Position numbers and translations under genes: made by a program. From the NCBI GenBank assembly GCA_950106755.1, contig CATNNA010000001.1:2046001-2110000 (forward strand): a DNA stretch of 64,000 nt, in the 5' to 3' direction. The stretch is from Climacium dendroides (taxonomy: Eukaryota; Streptophyta; Bryopsida; Hypnales; Climaciaceae). The notes under the pieces were generated by a model. The model was not told the DNA's origin and ran no database searches. It was given only the letters and a program-made list of their open reading frames with translations. Positions 12,701 through 27,800 of this stretch are shown in pieces; position 1 is the stretch's first letter; the number at the start of each line of letters is the position of its first letter.

Positions 12701-15700
12701 ATGGAAAAAGTTAATTTTAAGACAACCCTATTGCTTTCCTACACTATCTTCTTCATTTGAAATGAATTTCAAAAGAAATACTGTAAAAATCATGCTGTAT
12801 TTAATAGAACCCAAACCAATAAATTTATATGGGTTTGACGTGCAAGCATGCCCAAAAACGTAACACATAAATTGCAAATGTTCAAAATAATTAGGATTCA
12901 TGGAAAAAGTTAATTTTAAGACAACCCTATTGCTTTCCTACACTATCTTCTTCATTTGAAATGAATTTCAAAAGAAATACTGTAAAAATCATGCTGTATT
13001 TAATAGAACCCAAACCAATAAATTTATATGGGTTTGACGTGCAAGCATGCCCAAAAACGTAACACATAAATTGCAAATGTTCAAAATAATTAGGATTCAT
13101 GGAAAAACTTAATTTTAAGACAACCGTATTGCTTTCCTACACTATCTTCTTCATATGAAATGGATTTCAAAACAAATACTGTAAAAATCATGTTGTATTT
13201 AATAGAACCCAAACCTATAAATTTATATGGGTTTGACGTGCAAGCATGCCCAAAAACGTAACACACAAGTTGCAAATGTTCAAAATAATTAGGATTCATG
13301 GAAAAACTTAATTTTAAGACAACGCGATTGCTTTCCTACACTATCACCTTCATGTGAAATGGATTTCAAAACAAATACTGTAAAAATCATGTTGTATTTA
13401 ATAGAACCCAAACCAATAAATTTATATGGGTTTGACGTGCAAGCATGCCCAAAAACGTAACACATAAATTGCAAATGTTCAAAATACTTAGGATTCATGG
13501 AAAAAGTTAATTTTAAGACAACCCTATTGCTTTCCTACACTATCTTCTTCATTTGAAATGAATTTCAAAAGAAATACTGTAAAAATCATGCTGTATTTAA
13601 TAGAACCCAAACCAATAAATTTATATGGGTTTGACGTGCAAGCATGCCCAAAAACGTAACACATAAATTGCAAATGTTCAAAATAATTAGGATTCATGGA
13701 AAAACTTAATTTTAAGACAACCCTATTGCTTTCCTACACTATCTTCTTCATTTGAAATGAATTTCAAAAGAAATACTGTAAAAATCATGCTGTATTTAAT
13801 AGAACCCAAACCAATAAATTTATATGGGTTTGACGTGCAAGCATGCCCAAAAACGTAACACATAAATTGCAAATGTTCAAAATAATTAGGATTCATGGAA
13901 AAACTTAATTTTAAGACAACCGTATTGCTTTCCTACACTATCTTCTTCATATGAAATGGATTTCAAAACAAATACTGTAAAAATCATGTTGTATTTAATA
14001 GAACCCAAACCTATAAATTTATATGGGTTTGACGTGCAAGCATGCCCAAAAACGTAACACACAAGTTGCAAATGTTCAAAATAATTAGGATTCATGGAAA
14101 AACTTAATTTTAAGACAACGCGATTGCTTTCCTACACTATCACCTTCATGTGAAATGGATTTCAAAACAAATACTGTAAAAATCATGTTGTATTTAATAG
14201 AACCCAAACCAATAAATTTATATGGGTTTGACGTGCAAGCATGCCCAAAAACGTAACACACAAGTTGCAAATGTTCAAAATAATTAGGATTCATGGAAAA
14301 AATTTAATTTTAAGACAACCCTATTGCTTTCCTACACTATCTTCTTCATTTGAAATGGATTTCAAAACAAATACTGTAAAAATCATGCTGTATTTAATAG
14401 AACCCAAACCAATAAATTTATATGGGTTTGACGTGCAAGCATGTCCAAAAACGTAACACACAAGTTGCAAATGTTCAAAATAATTAGGATTCATGGAAAA
14501 ACTTAATTTTAAGACAACCCTATTGCTTTCCTACACTCTCTTCTTCATTTGAAATGGATTTCAAAACAAATACTGTAAAAATCATGCTGTATTTAATAGA
14601 ACCCAAACCAATAAATTATATTTGTTTGAAGTACAAGCATGTCCAAAAACGTAACACACAAGTTGCAAATGTTCAAAATAATTAGGATTCATGGAAAAAC
14701 TTAATTTTAAGACAACCCTATTGCTTTCCTACACTATCTTCTTCATTTGAAATGGATTTCAATGCAAATACTGTAAAAATCATGCTGTATTTAATAGAAC
14801 CCAAACCAATAAATTTATATGGGTTTGACGTGCAAGCATGTCCAAAAACGTAACACACAAGTTGCAAATGTTCAAAATAATTAGGATTCATGGAAAAACT
14901 TAATTTTAAGACAACCCTATTGCTTTCCTACACTATCTTCTTCATGTGAAATGGATTTCAAAACAAATACTGTAAAAATCATGCTGTATTTAATAGAACC
15001 CAAACCAATAAATTTATATGGGTTTGACGTGCAAGCATGCCCAAAAACGTAACACATAAATTGCAAATGTTCAAAATACTTAGGATTCATGGAAAAACTT
15101 AATTTTAAGACAACCCTATTGCTTTCCTACACTCTCTTCTTTATTTGAAATGGATTTCAAAACAAATACTGTAAAAATCATGTTGTATTTAAGAGAACCC
15201 AAACTAATAAATTATATGGGTTTGACGTGCAAGCATGCCCAAAAACGTAACACACAAGTTGCAAATGTTCAAAATAATTAGGATTCATGGAAAAACTTAA
15301 TTTTAAGACAACGCGATTGCTTTCCTACACTATCACCTTCATGTGAAATGGATTTCAAAACAAATACTGTAAAAATCATGTTGTATTTAATAGAACCCAA
15401 ACCAATAAATTTATATGGGTTTGACGTGCAAGCATGCCCAAAAACGTAACACATAAATTGCAAATGTTCAAAATAATTAGGATTCATGGAAAAACTTAAT
15501 TTTAAGACAACCCTATTGCTTTCCTACACTATCTTCTTCATGTGAAATGGATTTCAAAACAAATACTGTAAAAATCATGTTGTATTTAATAGAACCCAAA
15601 CCTATAAATTTATATGGGTTTGACGTGCAAGCATTCCCAAAAACGTAACACACAAGTTGCAAATGTTCAAAATAATTAGGATTCATGGAAAAACTTAATT

Positions 15701-15878
15701 TTAAGACAACCCTATTGCTTTCCTACACTCTCTTCTTTATTTGAAATGGATTTCAAAACAAATACTGTAAAAATCATGCTGTATTTAAGAGAACCCAAAC
15801 CAATAAATTATATTTGTTTGACGTGCAAGCATGCCCAAAAACGTAACACACAAGTTGCAAATGTTCAAAATAATTAGG
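8720..15878 (+). repeat. 18-monomer tandem duplication, 3,579 bp
   Basis: Sequence from about 8,720 to 12,299 repeats from about 12,299 to 15,878 at an offset of 3,579 bp (18 monomers). Matching markers include 'catggagaaac' (8,922 and 12,501), the 'accgtattgc' plus 'cttcatatg' monomer (9,511 and 13,090), 'aacgcgattgc' (9,710 and 13,289), the 'ggaaaaaattt' monomer with an extra A (about 10,716 and 14,295), 'gaagtacaagcatgtcc', and 'caatgcaaat' (11,181 and 14,760). I saw essentially no differences between the copies by eye, so this is a recent duplication. The match fails before 8,720 and after 15,878. Confidence 0.87.
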
Positions 15879-17715
15879 ATTCATGGAAAAACTTAATTTT
15901 AAGACAACCCGATTGCTTTCCTACACTATCTTCTTCATATGAAATGGATTTCAAAACAAATACTGTAAAAATCATGTTGTATTTAATAGAACCCAAACCA
16001 ATAAATTTATATGGGTTTGACGTGCAAGCATGCCCAAAAACGTAACACACAAGTTGCAAATGTTCAAAATAATTAGGATTCATGGAAAAACTTAATTTTA
16101 AGACAACCCGATTGCTTTCCTACACTATCTTCTTCATATGAAATGGATTTCAAAACAAATACTGTAAAAATCATGTTGTATTTAATAGAACCCAAACCAA
16201 TAAATTTATATGGGTTTGACGTGCAAGCATGCCCAAAAACGTAACACACAAGTTGCAAATGTTCAAAATAATTAGGATTCATGGAAAAACTTAATTTTAA
16301 GACAACCCTATTGCTTTCCTACACTATCTTCTTCATGTGAAATGGATTTCAAAACAAATACTGTAAAAATCATGCTGTATTTAATAGAACCCAAACCAAT
16401 AAATTTATATGGGTTTGACGTGCAAGCATGCCCAAAAACGTAACACATAAATTGCAAATGTTCAAAATACTTAGGATTCATGGAAAAACTTAATTTTAAG
16501 ACAACCCTATTGCTTTCCTACACTCTCTTCTTTATTTGAAATGGATTTCAAAACAAATACTGTAAAAATCATGTTGTATTTAAGAGAACCCAAACTAATA
16601 AATTATATTTGTTTGACGTGCAAGCATGCCCAAAAACGTAACACACAAGTTGCAAATGTTCAAAATAATTAGGATTCATGGAAAAACTTAATTTTAAGAC
16701 AACCCTATTGCTTTCCTACACTATCTTCTTCATGTGAAATGGATTTCAAAACAAATACTGTAAAAATCATGCTGTATTTAATAGAACCCAAACCAATAAA
16801 TTATATTTGTTTGACGTGCAAGCATGCCCAAAAACGTAACACACAAGTTGCAAATGTTCAAAATAATTAGGATTCATGGAGAAACTTAATTTTAAGACAA
16901 CCCTATTGCTTTCCTACACTATCTTCTTCATGTGAAATGGATTTCAAAACAAATACTGTAAAAATCATGCTGTATTTAATAGAACCCAAACCAATAAATT
17001 TATATGGGTTTGACGTGCAAGCATGCCCAAAAACGTAACACATAAATTGCAAATGTTCAAAATACTTAGGATTCATGGAAAAAGTTAATTTTAAGACAAC
17101 CCTATTGCTTTCCTACACTATCTTCTTCATTTGAAATGAATTTCAAAAGAAATACTGTAAAAATCATGCTGTATTTAATAGAACCCAAACCAATAAATTT
17201 ATATGGGTTTGACGTGCAAGCATGCCCAAAAACGTAACACATAAATTGCAAATGTTCAAAATAATTAGGATTCATGGAAAAAGTTAATTTTAAGACAACC
17301 CTATTGCTTTCCTACACTATCTTCTTCATTTGAAATGAATTTCAAAAGAAATACTGTAAAAATCATGCTGTATTTAATAGAACCCAAACCAATAAATTTA
17401 TATGGGTTTGACGTGCAAGCATGCCCAAAAACGTAACACATAAATTGCAAATGTTCAAAATAATTAGGATTCATGGAAAAACTTAATTTTAAGACAACCG
17501 TATTGCTTTCCTACACTATCTTCTTCATATGAAATGGATTTCAAAACAAATACTGTAAAAATCATGTTGTATTTAATAGAACCCAAACCTATAAATTTAT
17601 ATGGGTTTGACGTGCAAGCATGCCCAAAAACGTAACACACAAGTTGCAAATGTTCAAAATAATTAGGATTCATGGAAAAACTTAATTTTAAGACAACGCG
17701 ATTGCTTTCCTACAC
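15278..17715 (+). repeat. Third copy of the 12-monomer block
   Basis: This block matches about 7,325-9,760 at an offset of 7,953 bp (40 monomers). The same ordered markers appear: 'aacgcgattgc' with 'caccttc', 'gcattccc', 'ctttatttg', two 'acccgattgc' plus 'cttcatatg' monomers, 'catggagaaac', and two successive 'aaagttaattt' monomers. It ends where the 17,663 monomer has 'tatcttcttcatgtg' while the 9,710 monomer has 'tatcaccttcatgtg'. The layout implies that the 3,579-bp duplication was inserted inside or next to an older copy of this block. Confidence 0.8.
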
Positions 17716-18831
17716 TATCTTCTTCATGTGAAATGGATTTCAAAACAAATACTGTAAAAATCATGTTGTATTTAATAGAACCCAAACCAATAAATTTATA
17801 TGGGTTTGACGTGCAAGCATGCCCAAAAACGTAACACACAAGTTGCAAATGTTCAAAATAATTAGGATTCATGGAAAAAATTTAATTTTAAGACAACCCT
17901 ATTGCTTTCCTACACTATCTTCTTCATTTGAAATGGATTTCAAAACAAATACTGTAAAAATCATGCTGTATTTAATAGAACCCAAACCAATAAATTTATA
18001 TGGGTTTGACGTGCAAGCATGCCCAAAAACGTAACACATAAATTGCAAATGTTCAAAATAATTAGGATTCATGGAAAAAGTTAATTTTAAGACAACCCTA
18101 TTGCTTTCCTACACTATCTTCTTCATTTGAAATGAATTTCAAAAGAAATACTGTAAAAATCATGCTGTATTTAATAGAACCCAAACCAATAAATTTATAT
18201 GGGTTTGACGTGCAAGCATGCCCAAAAACGTAACACATAAATTGCAAATGTTCAAAATAATTAGGATTCATGGAAAAACTTAATTTTAAGACAACCGTAT
18301 TGCTTTCCTACACTATCTTCTTCATATGAAATGGATTTCAAAACAAATACTGTAAAAATCATGTTGTATTTAATAGAACCCAAACCTATAAATTTATATG
18401 GGTTTGACGTGCAAGCATGCCCAAAAACGTAACACACAAGTTGCAAATGTTCAAAATAATTAGGATTCATGGAAAAACTTAATTTTAAGACAACGCGATT
18501 GCTTTCCTACACTATCTTCTTCATGTGAAATGGATTTCAAAACAAATACTGTAAAAATCATGTTGTATTTAATAGAACCCAAACCAATAAATTTATATGG
18601 GTTTGACGTGCAAGCATGCCCAAAAACGTAACACACAAGTTGCAAATGTTCAAAATAATTAGGATTCATGGAAAAAATTTAATTTTAAGACAACCCTATT
18701 GCTTTCCTACACTATCTTCTTCATTTGAAATGGATTTCAAAACAAATACTGTAAAAATCATGCTGTATTTAATAGAACCCAAACCAATAAATTTATATGG
18801 GTTTGACGTGCAAGCATGTCCAAAAACGTAA
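17464..18831 (+). repeat. 4-monomer tandem duplication, 797 bp
   Basis: The run starting at 17,464 ('accgtattgc', 'cttcatatg') repeats at 18,261 with an offset of 797 bp. It is followed in both copies by the 'aacgcgattgc' monomer (17,663 and 18,460) and the 'ggaaaaaattt' monomer (about 17,875 and 18,672). The unit is 797 rather than 795-796 bp because the 'ggaaaaaattt' monomer is one base longer. The copies separate near 18,021, where the first has 'gcatgccc' and the second 'gcatgtcc'. Confidence 0.8.
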
Positions 18832-21800
18832 CACACAAGTTGCAAATGTTCAAAATAATTAGGATTCATGGAAAAACTTAATTTTAAGACAACCCTATTG
18901 CTTTCCTACACTCTCTTCTTCATTTGAAATGGATTTCAAAACAAATACTGTAAAAATCATGCTGTATTTAATAGAACCCAAACCAATAAATTATATTTGT
19001 TTGAAGTACAAGCATGTCCAAAAACGTAACACACAAGTTGCAAATGTTCAAAATAATTAGGATTCATGGAAAAACTTAATTTTAAGACAACCCTATTGCT
19101 TTCCTACACTATCTTCTTCATTTGAAATGGATTTCAATGCAAATACTGTAAAAATCATGCTGTATTTAATAGAACCCAAACCAATAAATTTATATGGGTT
19201 TGACGTGCAAGCATGTCCAAAAACGTAACACACAAGTTGCAAATGTTCAAAATAATTAGGATTCATGGAAAAACTTAATTTTAAGACAACCCTATTGCTT
19301 TCCTACACTATCTTCTTCATGTGAAATGGATTTCAAAACAAATACTGTAAAAATCATGCTGTATTTAATAGAACCCAAACCAATAAATTTATATGGGTTT
19401 GACGTGCAAGCATGCCCAAAAACGTAACACATAAATTGCAAATGTTCAAAATACTTAGGATTCATGGAAAAACTTAATTTTAAGACAACCCTATTGCTTT
19501 CCTACACTCTCTTCTTTATTTGAAATGGATTTCAAAACAAATACTGTAAAAATCATGTTGTATTTAAGAGAACCCAAACTAATAAATTATATTTGTTTGA
19601 CGTGCAAGCATGCCCAAAAACGTAACACACAAGTTGCAAATGTTCAAAATAATTAGGATTCATGGAAAAACTTAATTTTAAGACAACCCTATTGCTTTCC
19701 TACACTATCTTCTTCATGTGAAATGGATTTCAAAACAAATACTGTAAAAATCATGCTGTATTTAATAGAACCCAAACCAATAAATTATATTTGTTTGACG
19801 TGCAAGCATGCCCAAAAACGTAACACACAAGTTGCAAATGTTCAAAATAATTAGGATTCATGGAAAAACTTAATTTTAAGACAACCCTATTGCTTTCCTA
19901 CACTATCTTCTTCATGTGAAATGGATTTCAAAACAAATACTGTAAAAATCATGTTGTATTTAATAGAACCCAAACCTATAAATTTATATGGGTTTGACGT
20001 GCAAGCATGCCCAAAAACGTAACACACAAGTTGCAAATGTTCAAAATACTTAGGATTCATGGAAAAACTTAATTTTAAGACAACCCGATTGCTTTCCTAC
20101 ACTATCACCTTCATGTGAAATGGATTTCAAAACAAATACTGTAAAAATCATGTTGTATTTAATAGAACCCAAACCAATAAATTTATATGGGTTTGACGTG
20201 CAAGCATGCCCAAAAACGTAACACATAAATTGCAAATGTTCAAAATACTTAGGATTCATGGAAAAAGTTAATTTTAAGACAACCCTATTGCTTTCCTACA
20301 CTATCTTCTTCATTTGAAATGAATTTCAAAAGAAATACTGTAAAAATCATGCTGTATTTAATAGAACCCAAACCAATAAATTTATATGGGTTTGACGTGC
20401 AAGCATGCCCAAAAACGTAACACATAAATTGCAAATGTTCAAAATACTTAGGATTCATGGAAAAAGTTAATTTTAAGACAACCCTATTGCTTTCCTACAC
20501 TATCTTCTTCATTTGAAATGAATTTCAAAAGAAATACTGTAAAAATCATGCTGTATTTAATAGAACCCAAACCAATAAATTTATATGGGTTTGACGTGCA
20601 AGCATGCCCAAAAACGTAACACATAAATTGCAAATGTTCAAAATAATTAGGATTCATGGAAAAAGTTAATTTTAAGACAACCCTATTGCTTTCCTACACT
20701 ATCTTCTTCATTTGAAATGAATTTCAAAAGAAATACTGTAAAAATCATGCTGTATTTAATAGAACCCAAACCAATAAATTTATATGGGTTTGACGTGCAA
20801 GCATGCCCAAAAACGTAACACAGAAATTGCAAATGTTCAAAATAATTAGGATTCATGGAAAAACTTAATTTTAAGACAACCGTATTGCTTTCCTACACTA
20901 TCTTCTTCATATGAAATGGATTTCAAAACAAATACTGTAAAAATCATGTTGTATTTAATAGAACCCAAACCTATAAATTTATATGGGTTTGACGTGCAAG
21001 CATGCCCAAAAACGTAACACACAAGTTGCAAATGTTCAAAATAATTAGGATTCATGGAAAAACTTAATTTTAAGACAACGCGATTGCTTTCCTACACTAT
21101 CTTCTTCATGTGAAATGGATTTCAAAACAAATACTGTAAAAATCATGTTGTATTTAATAGAACCCAAACCAATAAATTTATATGGGTTTGACGTGCAAGC
21201 ATGCCCAAAAACGTAACACACAAGTTGCAAATGTTCAAAATAATTAGGATTCATGGAAAAAATTTAATTTTAAGACAACCCTATTGCTTTCCTACACTAT
21301 CTTCTTCATTTGAAATGGATTTCAAAACAAATACTGTAAAAATCATGCTGTATTTAATAGAACCCAAACCAATAAATTTATATGGGTTTGACGTGCAAGC
21401 ATGTCCAAAAACGTAACACACAAGTTGCAAATGTTCAAAATAATTAGGATTCATGGAAAAACTTAATTTTAAGACAACCCTATTGCTTTCCTACACTCTC
21501 TTCTTCATTTGAAATGGATTTCAAAACAAATACTGTAAAAATCATGCTGTATTTAATAGAACCCAAACCAATAAATTATATTTGTTTGAAGTACAAGCAT
21601 GTCCAAAAACGTAACACACAAGTTGCAAATGTTCAAAATAATTAGGATTCATGGAAAAACTTAATTTTAAGACAACCCTATTGCTTTCCTACACTATCTT
21701 CTTCATTTGAAATGGATTTCAATGCAAATACTGTAAAAATCATGCTGTATTTAATAGAACCCAAACCAATAAATTTATATGGGTTTGACGTGCAAGCATG

Positions 21801-24800
21801 TCCAAAAACGTAACACACAAGTTGCAAATGTTCAAAATAATTAGGATTCATGGAAAAACTTAATTTTAAGACAACCCTATTGCTTTCCTACACTATCTTC
21901 TTCATGTGAAATGGATTTCAAAACAAATACTGTAAAAATCATGCTGTATTTAATAGAACCCAAACCAATAAATTTATATGGGTTTGACGTGCAAGCATGC
22001 CCAAAAACGTAACACATAAATTGCAAATGTTCAAAATACTTAGGATTCATGGAAAAACTTAATTTTAAGACAACCCTATTGCTTTCCTACACTCTCTTCT
22101 TTATTTGAAATGGATTTCAAAACAAATACTGTAAAAATCATGTTGTATTTAAGAGAACCCAAACTAATAAATTATATTTGTTTGACGTGCAAGCATGCCC
22201 AAAAACGTAACACACAAGTTGCAAATGTTCAAAATAATTAGGATTCATGGAAAAACTTAATTTTAAGACAACCCTATTGCTTTCCTACACTATCTTCTTC
22301 ATGTGAAATGGATTTCAAAACAAATACTGTAAAAATCATGCTGTATTTAATAGAACCCAAACCAATAAATTATATTTGTTTGACGTGCAAGCATGCCCAA
22401 AAACGTAACACACAAGTTGCAAATGTTCAAAATAATTAGGATTCATGGAAAAACTTAATTTTAAGACAACCCTATTGCTTTCCTACACTATCTTCTTCAT
22501 GTGAAATGGATTTCAAAACAAATACTGTAAAAATCATGTTGTATTTAATAGAACCCAAACCAATAAATTTATATGGGTTTGACGTGCAAGCATGCCCAAA
22601 AACGTAACACACAAGTTGCAAATGTTCAAAATAATTAGGATTCATGGAAAAACTTAATTTTAAGACAACCCTATTGCTTTCCTACACTATCTTCTTCATG
22701 TGAAATGGATTTCAAAACAAATACTGTAAAAATCATGTTGTATTTAATAGAACCCAAACCTATAAATTTATATGGGTTTGACGTGCAAGCATGCCCAAAA
22801 ACGTAACACACAAGTTGCAAATGTTCAAAATAATTAGGATTCATGGAAAAACTTAATTTTAAGACAACGCGATTGCTTTCCTACACTATCTTCTTCATGT
22901 GAAATGGATTTCAAAACAAATACTGTAAAAATCATGTTGTATTTAATAGAACCCAAACCAATAAATTTATATGGGTTTGACGTGCAAGCATGCCCAAAAA
23001 CGTAACACACAAGTTGCAAATGTTCAAAATAATTAGGATTCATGGAAAAAATTTAATTTTAAGACAACCCTATTGCTTTCCTACACTATCTTCTTCATTT
23101 GAAATGGATTTCAAAACAAATACTGTAAAAATCATGCTGTATTTAATAGAACCCAAACCAATAAATTTATATGGGTTTGACGTGCAAGCATGTCCAAAAA
23201 CGTAACACACAAGTTGCAAATGTTCAAAATAATTAGGATTCATGGAAAAACTTAATTTTAAGACAACCCTATTGCTTTCCTACACTCTCTTCTTCATTTG
23301 AAATGGATTTCAAAACAAATACTGTAAAAATCATGCTGTATTTAATAGAACCCAAACCAATAAATTATATTTGTTTGAAGTACAAGCATGTCCAAAAACG
23401 TAACACACAAGTTGCAAATGTTCAAAATAATTAGGATTCATGGAAAAACTTAATTTTAAGACAACCCTATTGCTTTCCTACACTATCTTCTTCATTTGAA
23501 ATGGATTTCAATGCAAATACTGTAAAAATCATGCTGTATTTAATAGAACCCAAACCAATAAATTTATATGGGTTTGACGTGCAAGCATGTCCAAAAACGT
23601 AACACACAAGTTGCAAATGTTCAAAATAATTAGGATTCATGGAAAAACTTAATTTTAAGACAACCCTATTGCTTTCCTACACTATCTTCTTCATGTGAAA
23701 TGGATTTCAAAACAAATACTGTAAAAATCATGCTGTATTTAATAGAACCCAAACCAATAAATTTATATGGGTTTGACGTGCAAGCATGCCCAAAAACGTA
23801 ACACATAAATTGCAAATGTTCAAAATACTTAGGATTCATGGAAAAACTTAATTTTAAGACAACCCTATTGCTTTCCTACACTCTCTTCTTTATTTGAAAT
23901 GGATTTCAAAACAAATACTGTAAAAATCATGTTGTATTTAAGAGAACCCAAACTAATAAATTATATTTGTTTGACGTGCAAGCATGCCCAAAAACGTAAC
24001 ACACAAGTTGCAAATGTTCAAAATAATTAGGATTCATGGAAAAACTTAATTTTAAGACAACCCTATTGCTTTCCTACACTATCTTCTTCATGTGAAATGG
24101 ATTTCAAAACAAATACTGTAAAAATCATGCTGTATTTAATAGAACCCAAACCAATAAATTATATTTGTTTGACGTGCAAGCATGCCCAAAAACGTAACAC
24201 ACAAGTTGCAAATGTTCAAAATAATTAGGATTCATGGAAAAACTTAATTTTAAGACAACCCTATTGCTTTCCTACACTATCTTCTTCATGTGAAATGGAT
24301 TTCAAAACAAATACTGTAAAAATCATGTTGTATTTAATAGAACCCAAACCAATAAATTTATATGGGTTTGACGTGCAAGCATGCCCAAAAACGTAACACA
24401 CAAGTTGCAAATGTTCAAAATAATTAGGATTCATGGAAAAACTTAATTTTAAGACAACCCTATTGCTTTCCTACACTATCTTCTTCATGTGAAATGGATT
24501 TCAAAACAAATACTGTAAAAATCATGTTGTATTTAATAGAACCCAAACCTATAAATTTATATGGGTTTGACGTGCAAGCATGCCCAAAAACGTAACACAC
24601 AAGTTGCAAATGTTCAAAATAATTAGGATTCATGGAAAAACTTAATTTTAAGACAACGCGATTGCTTTCCTACACTATCTTCTTCATGTGAAATGGATTT
24701 CAAAACAAATACTGTAAAAATCATGTTGTATTTAATAGAACCCAAACCAATAAATTTATATGGGTTTGACGTGCAAGCATGCCCAAAAACGTAACACACA

Positions 24801-27800
24801 AGTTGCAAATGTTCAAAATAATTAGGATTCATGGAAAAAATTTAATTTTAAGACAACCCTATTGCTTTCCTACACTATCTTCTTCATTTGAAATGGATTT
24901 CAAAACAAATACTGTAAAAATCATGCTGTATTTAATAGAACCCAAACCAATAAATTTATATGGGTTTGACGTGCAAGCATGTCCAAAAACGTAACACACA
25001 AGTTGCAAATGTTCAAAATAATTAGGATTCATGGAAAAACTTAATTTTAAGACAACCCTATTGCTTTCCTACACTCTCTTCTTCATTTGAAATGGATTTC
25101 AAAACAAATACTGTAAAAATCATGCTGTATTTAATAGAACCCAAACCAATAAATTATATTTGTTTGAAGTACAAGCATGTCCAAAAACGTAACACACAAG
25201 TTGCAAATGTTCAAAATAATTAGGATTCATGGAAAAACTTAATTTTAAGACAACCCTATTGCTTTCCTACACTATCTTCTTCATTTGAAATGGATTTCAA
25301 TGCAAATACTGTAAAAATCATGCTGTATTTAATAGAACCCAAACCAATAAATTTATATGGGTTTGACGTGCAAGCATGTCCAAAAACGTAACACACAAGT
25401 TGCAAATGTTCAAAATAATTAGGATTCATGGAAAAACTTAATTTTAAGACAACCCTATTGCTTTCCTACACTATCTTCTTCATGTGAAATGGATTTCAAA
25501 ACAAATACTGTAAAAATCATGCTGTATTTAATAGAACCCAAACCAATAAATTTATATGGGTTTGACGTGCAAGCATGCCCAAAAACGTAACACATAAATT
25601 GCAAATGTTCAAAATACTTAGGATTCATGGAAAAACTTAATTTTAAGACAACCCTATTGCTTTCCTACACTCTCTTCTTTATTTGAAATGGATTTCAAAA
25701 CAAATACTGTAAAAATCATGTTGTATTTAAGAGAACCCAAACTAATAAATTATATTTGTTTGACGTGCAAGCATGCCCAAAAACGTAACACACAAGTTGC
25801 AAATGTTCAAAATAATTAGGATTCATGGAAAAACTTAATTTTAAGACAACCCTATTGCTTTCCTACACTATCTTCTTCATGTGAAATGGATTTCAAAACA
25901 AATACTGTAAAAATCATGCTGTATTTAATAGAACCCAAACCAATAAATTATATTTGTTTGACGTGCAAGCATGCCCAAAAACGTAACACACAAGTTGCAA
26001 ATGTTCAAAATAATTAGGATTCATGGAAAAACTTAATTTTAAGACAACCCTATTGCTTTCCTACACTATCTTCTTCATGTGAAATGGATTTCAAAACAAA
26101 TACTGTAAAAATCATGTTGTATTTAATAGAACCCAAACCAATAAATTTATATGGGTTTGACGTGCAAGCATGCCCAAAAACGTAACACACAAGTTGCAAA
26201 TGTTCAAAATACTTAGGATTCATGGAAAAACTTAATTTTAAGACAACCCGATTGCTTTCCTACACTATCACCTTCATGTGAAATGGATTTCAAAACAAAT
26301 ACTGTAAAAATCATGTTGTATTTAATAGAACCCAAACCAATAAATTTATATGGGTTTGACGTGCAAGCATGCCCAAAAACGTAACACATAAATTGCAAAT
26401 GTTCAAAATACTTAGGATTCATGGAAAAAGTTAATTTTAAGACAACCCTATTGCTTTCCTACACTATCTTCTTCATTTGAAATGAATTTCAAAAGAAATA
26501 CTGTAAAAATCATGCTGTATTTAATAGAACCCAAACCAATAAATTTATATGGGTTTGACGTGCAAGCATGCCCAAAAACGTAACACATAAATTGCAAATG
26601 TTCAAAATAATTAGGATTCATGGAAAAACTTAATTTTAAGACAACCGTATTGCTTTCCTACACTATCTTCTTCATATGAAATGGATTTAAAAACAAATAC
26701 TGTAAAAATCATGTTGTATTTAATAGAACCCAAACCTATAAATTTATATGGGTTTGACGTGCAAGCATGCCCAAAAACGTAACACACAAGTTGCAAATGT
26801 TCAAAATAATTAGGATTCATGGAAAAACTTAATTTTAAGACAACGCGATTGCTTTCCTACACTATCACCTTCATGTGAAATGGATTTCAAAACAAATACT
26901 GTAAAAATCATGTTGTATTTAATAGAACCCAAACCAATAAATTTATATGGGTTTGACGTGCAAGCATGCCCAAAAACGTAACACACAAGTTGCAAATGTT
27001 CAAAATAATTAGGATTCATGGAAAAACTTAATTTTAAGACAACCCTATTGCTTTCCTACACTATCTTCTTCATTTGAAATGGATTTCAAAACAAATACTG
27101 TAAAAATCATGTTGTATTTAATAGAACCCAAACCTATAAATTTATATGGGTTTGACGTGCAAGCATGCCCAAAAACGTAACACACAAGTTGCAAATGTTC
27201 AAAATAATTAGGATTCATGGAAAAACTTAATTTTAAGACAACGCGATTGCTTTCCTACACTATCTTCTTCATGTGAAATGGATTTCAAAACAAATACTGT
27301 AAAAATCATGTTGTATTTAATAGAACCCAAACCAATAAATTTATATGGGTTTGACGTGCAAGCATGCCCAAAAACGTAACACACAAGTTGCAAATGTTCA
27401 AAATAATTAGGATTCATGGAAAAAATTTAATTTTAAGACAACCCTATTGCTTTCCTACACTATCTTCTTCATTTGAAATGGATTTCAAAACAAATACTGT
27501 AAAAATCATGCTGTATTTAATAGAACCCAAACCAATAAATTTATATGGGTTTGACGTGCAAGCATGTCCAAAAACGTAACACACAAGTTGCAAATGTTCA
27601 AAATAATTAGGATTCATGGAAAAACTTAATTTTAAGACAACCCTATTGCTTTCCTACACTCTCTTCTTCATTTGAAATGGATTTCAAAACAAATACTGTA
27701 AAAATCATGCTGTATTTAATAGAACCCAAACCAATAAATTATATTTGTTTGAAGTACAAGCATGTCCAAAAACGTAACACACAAGTTGCAAATGTTCAAA

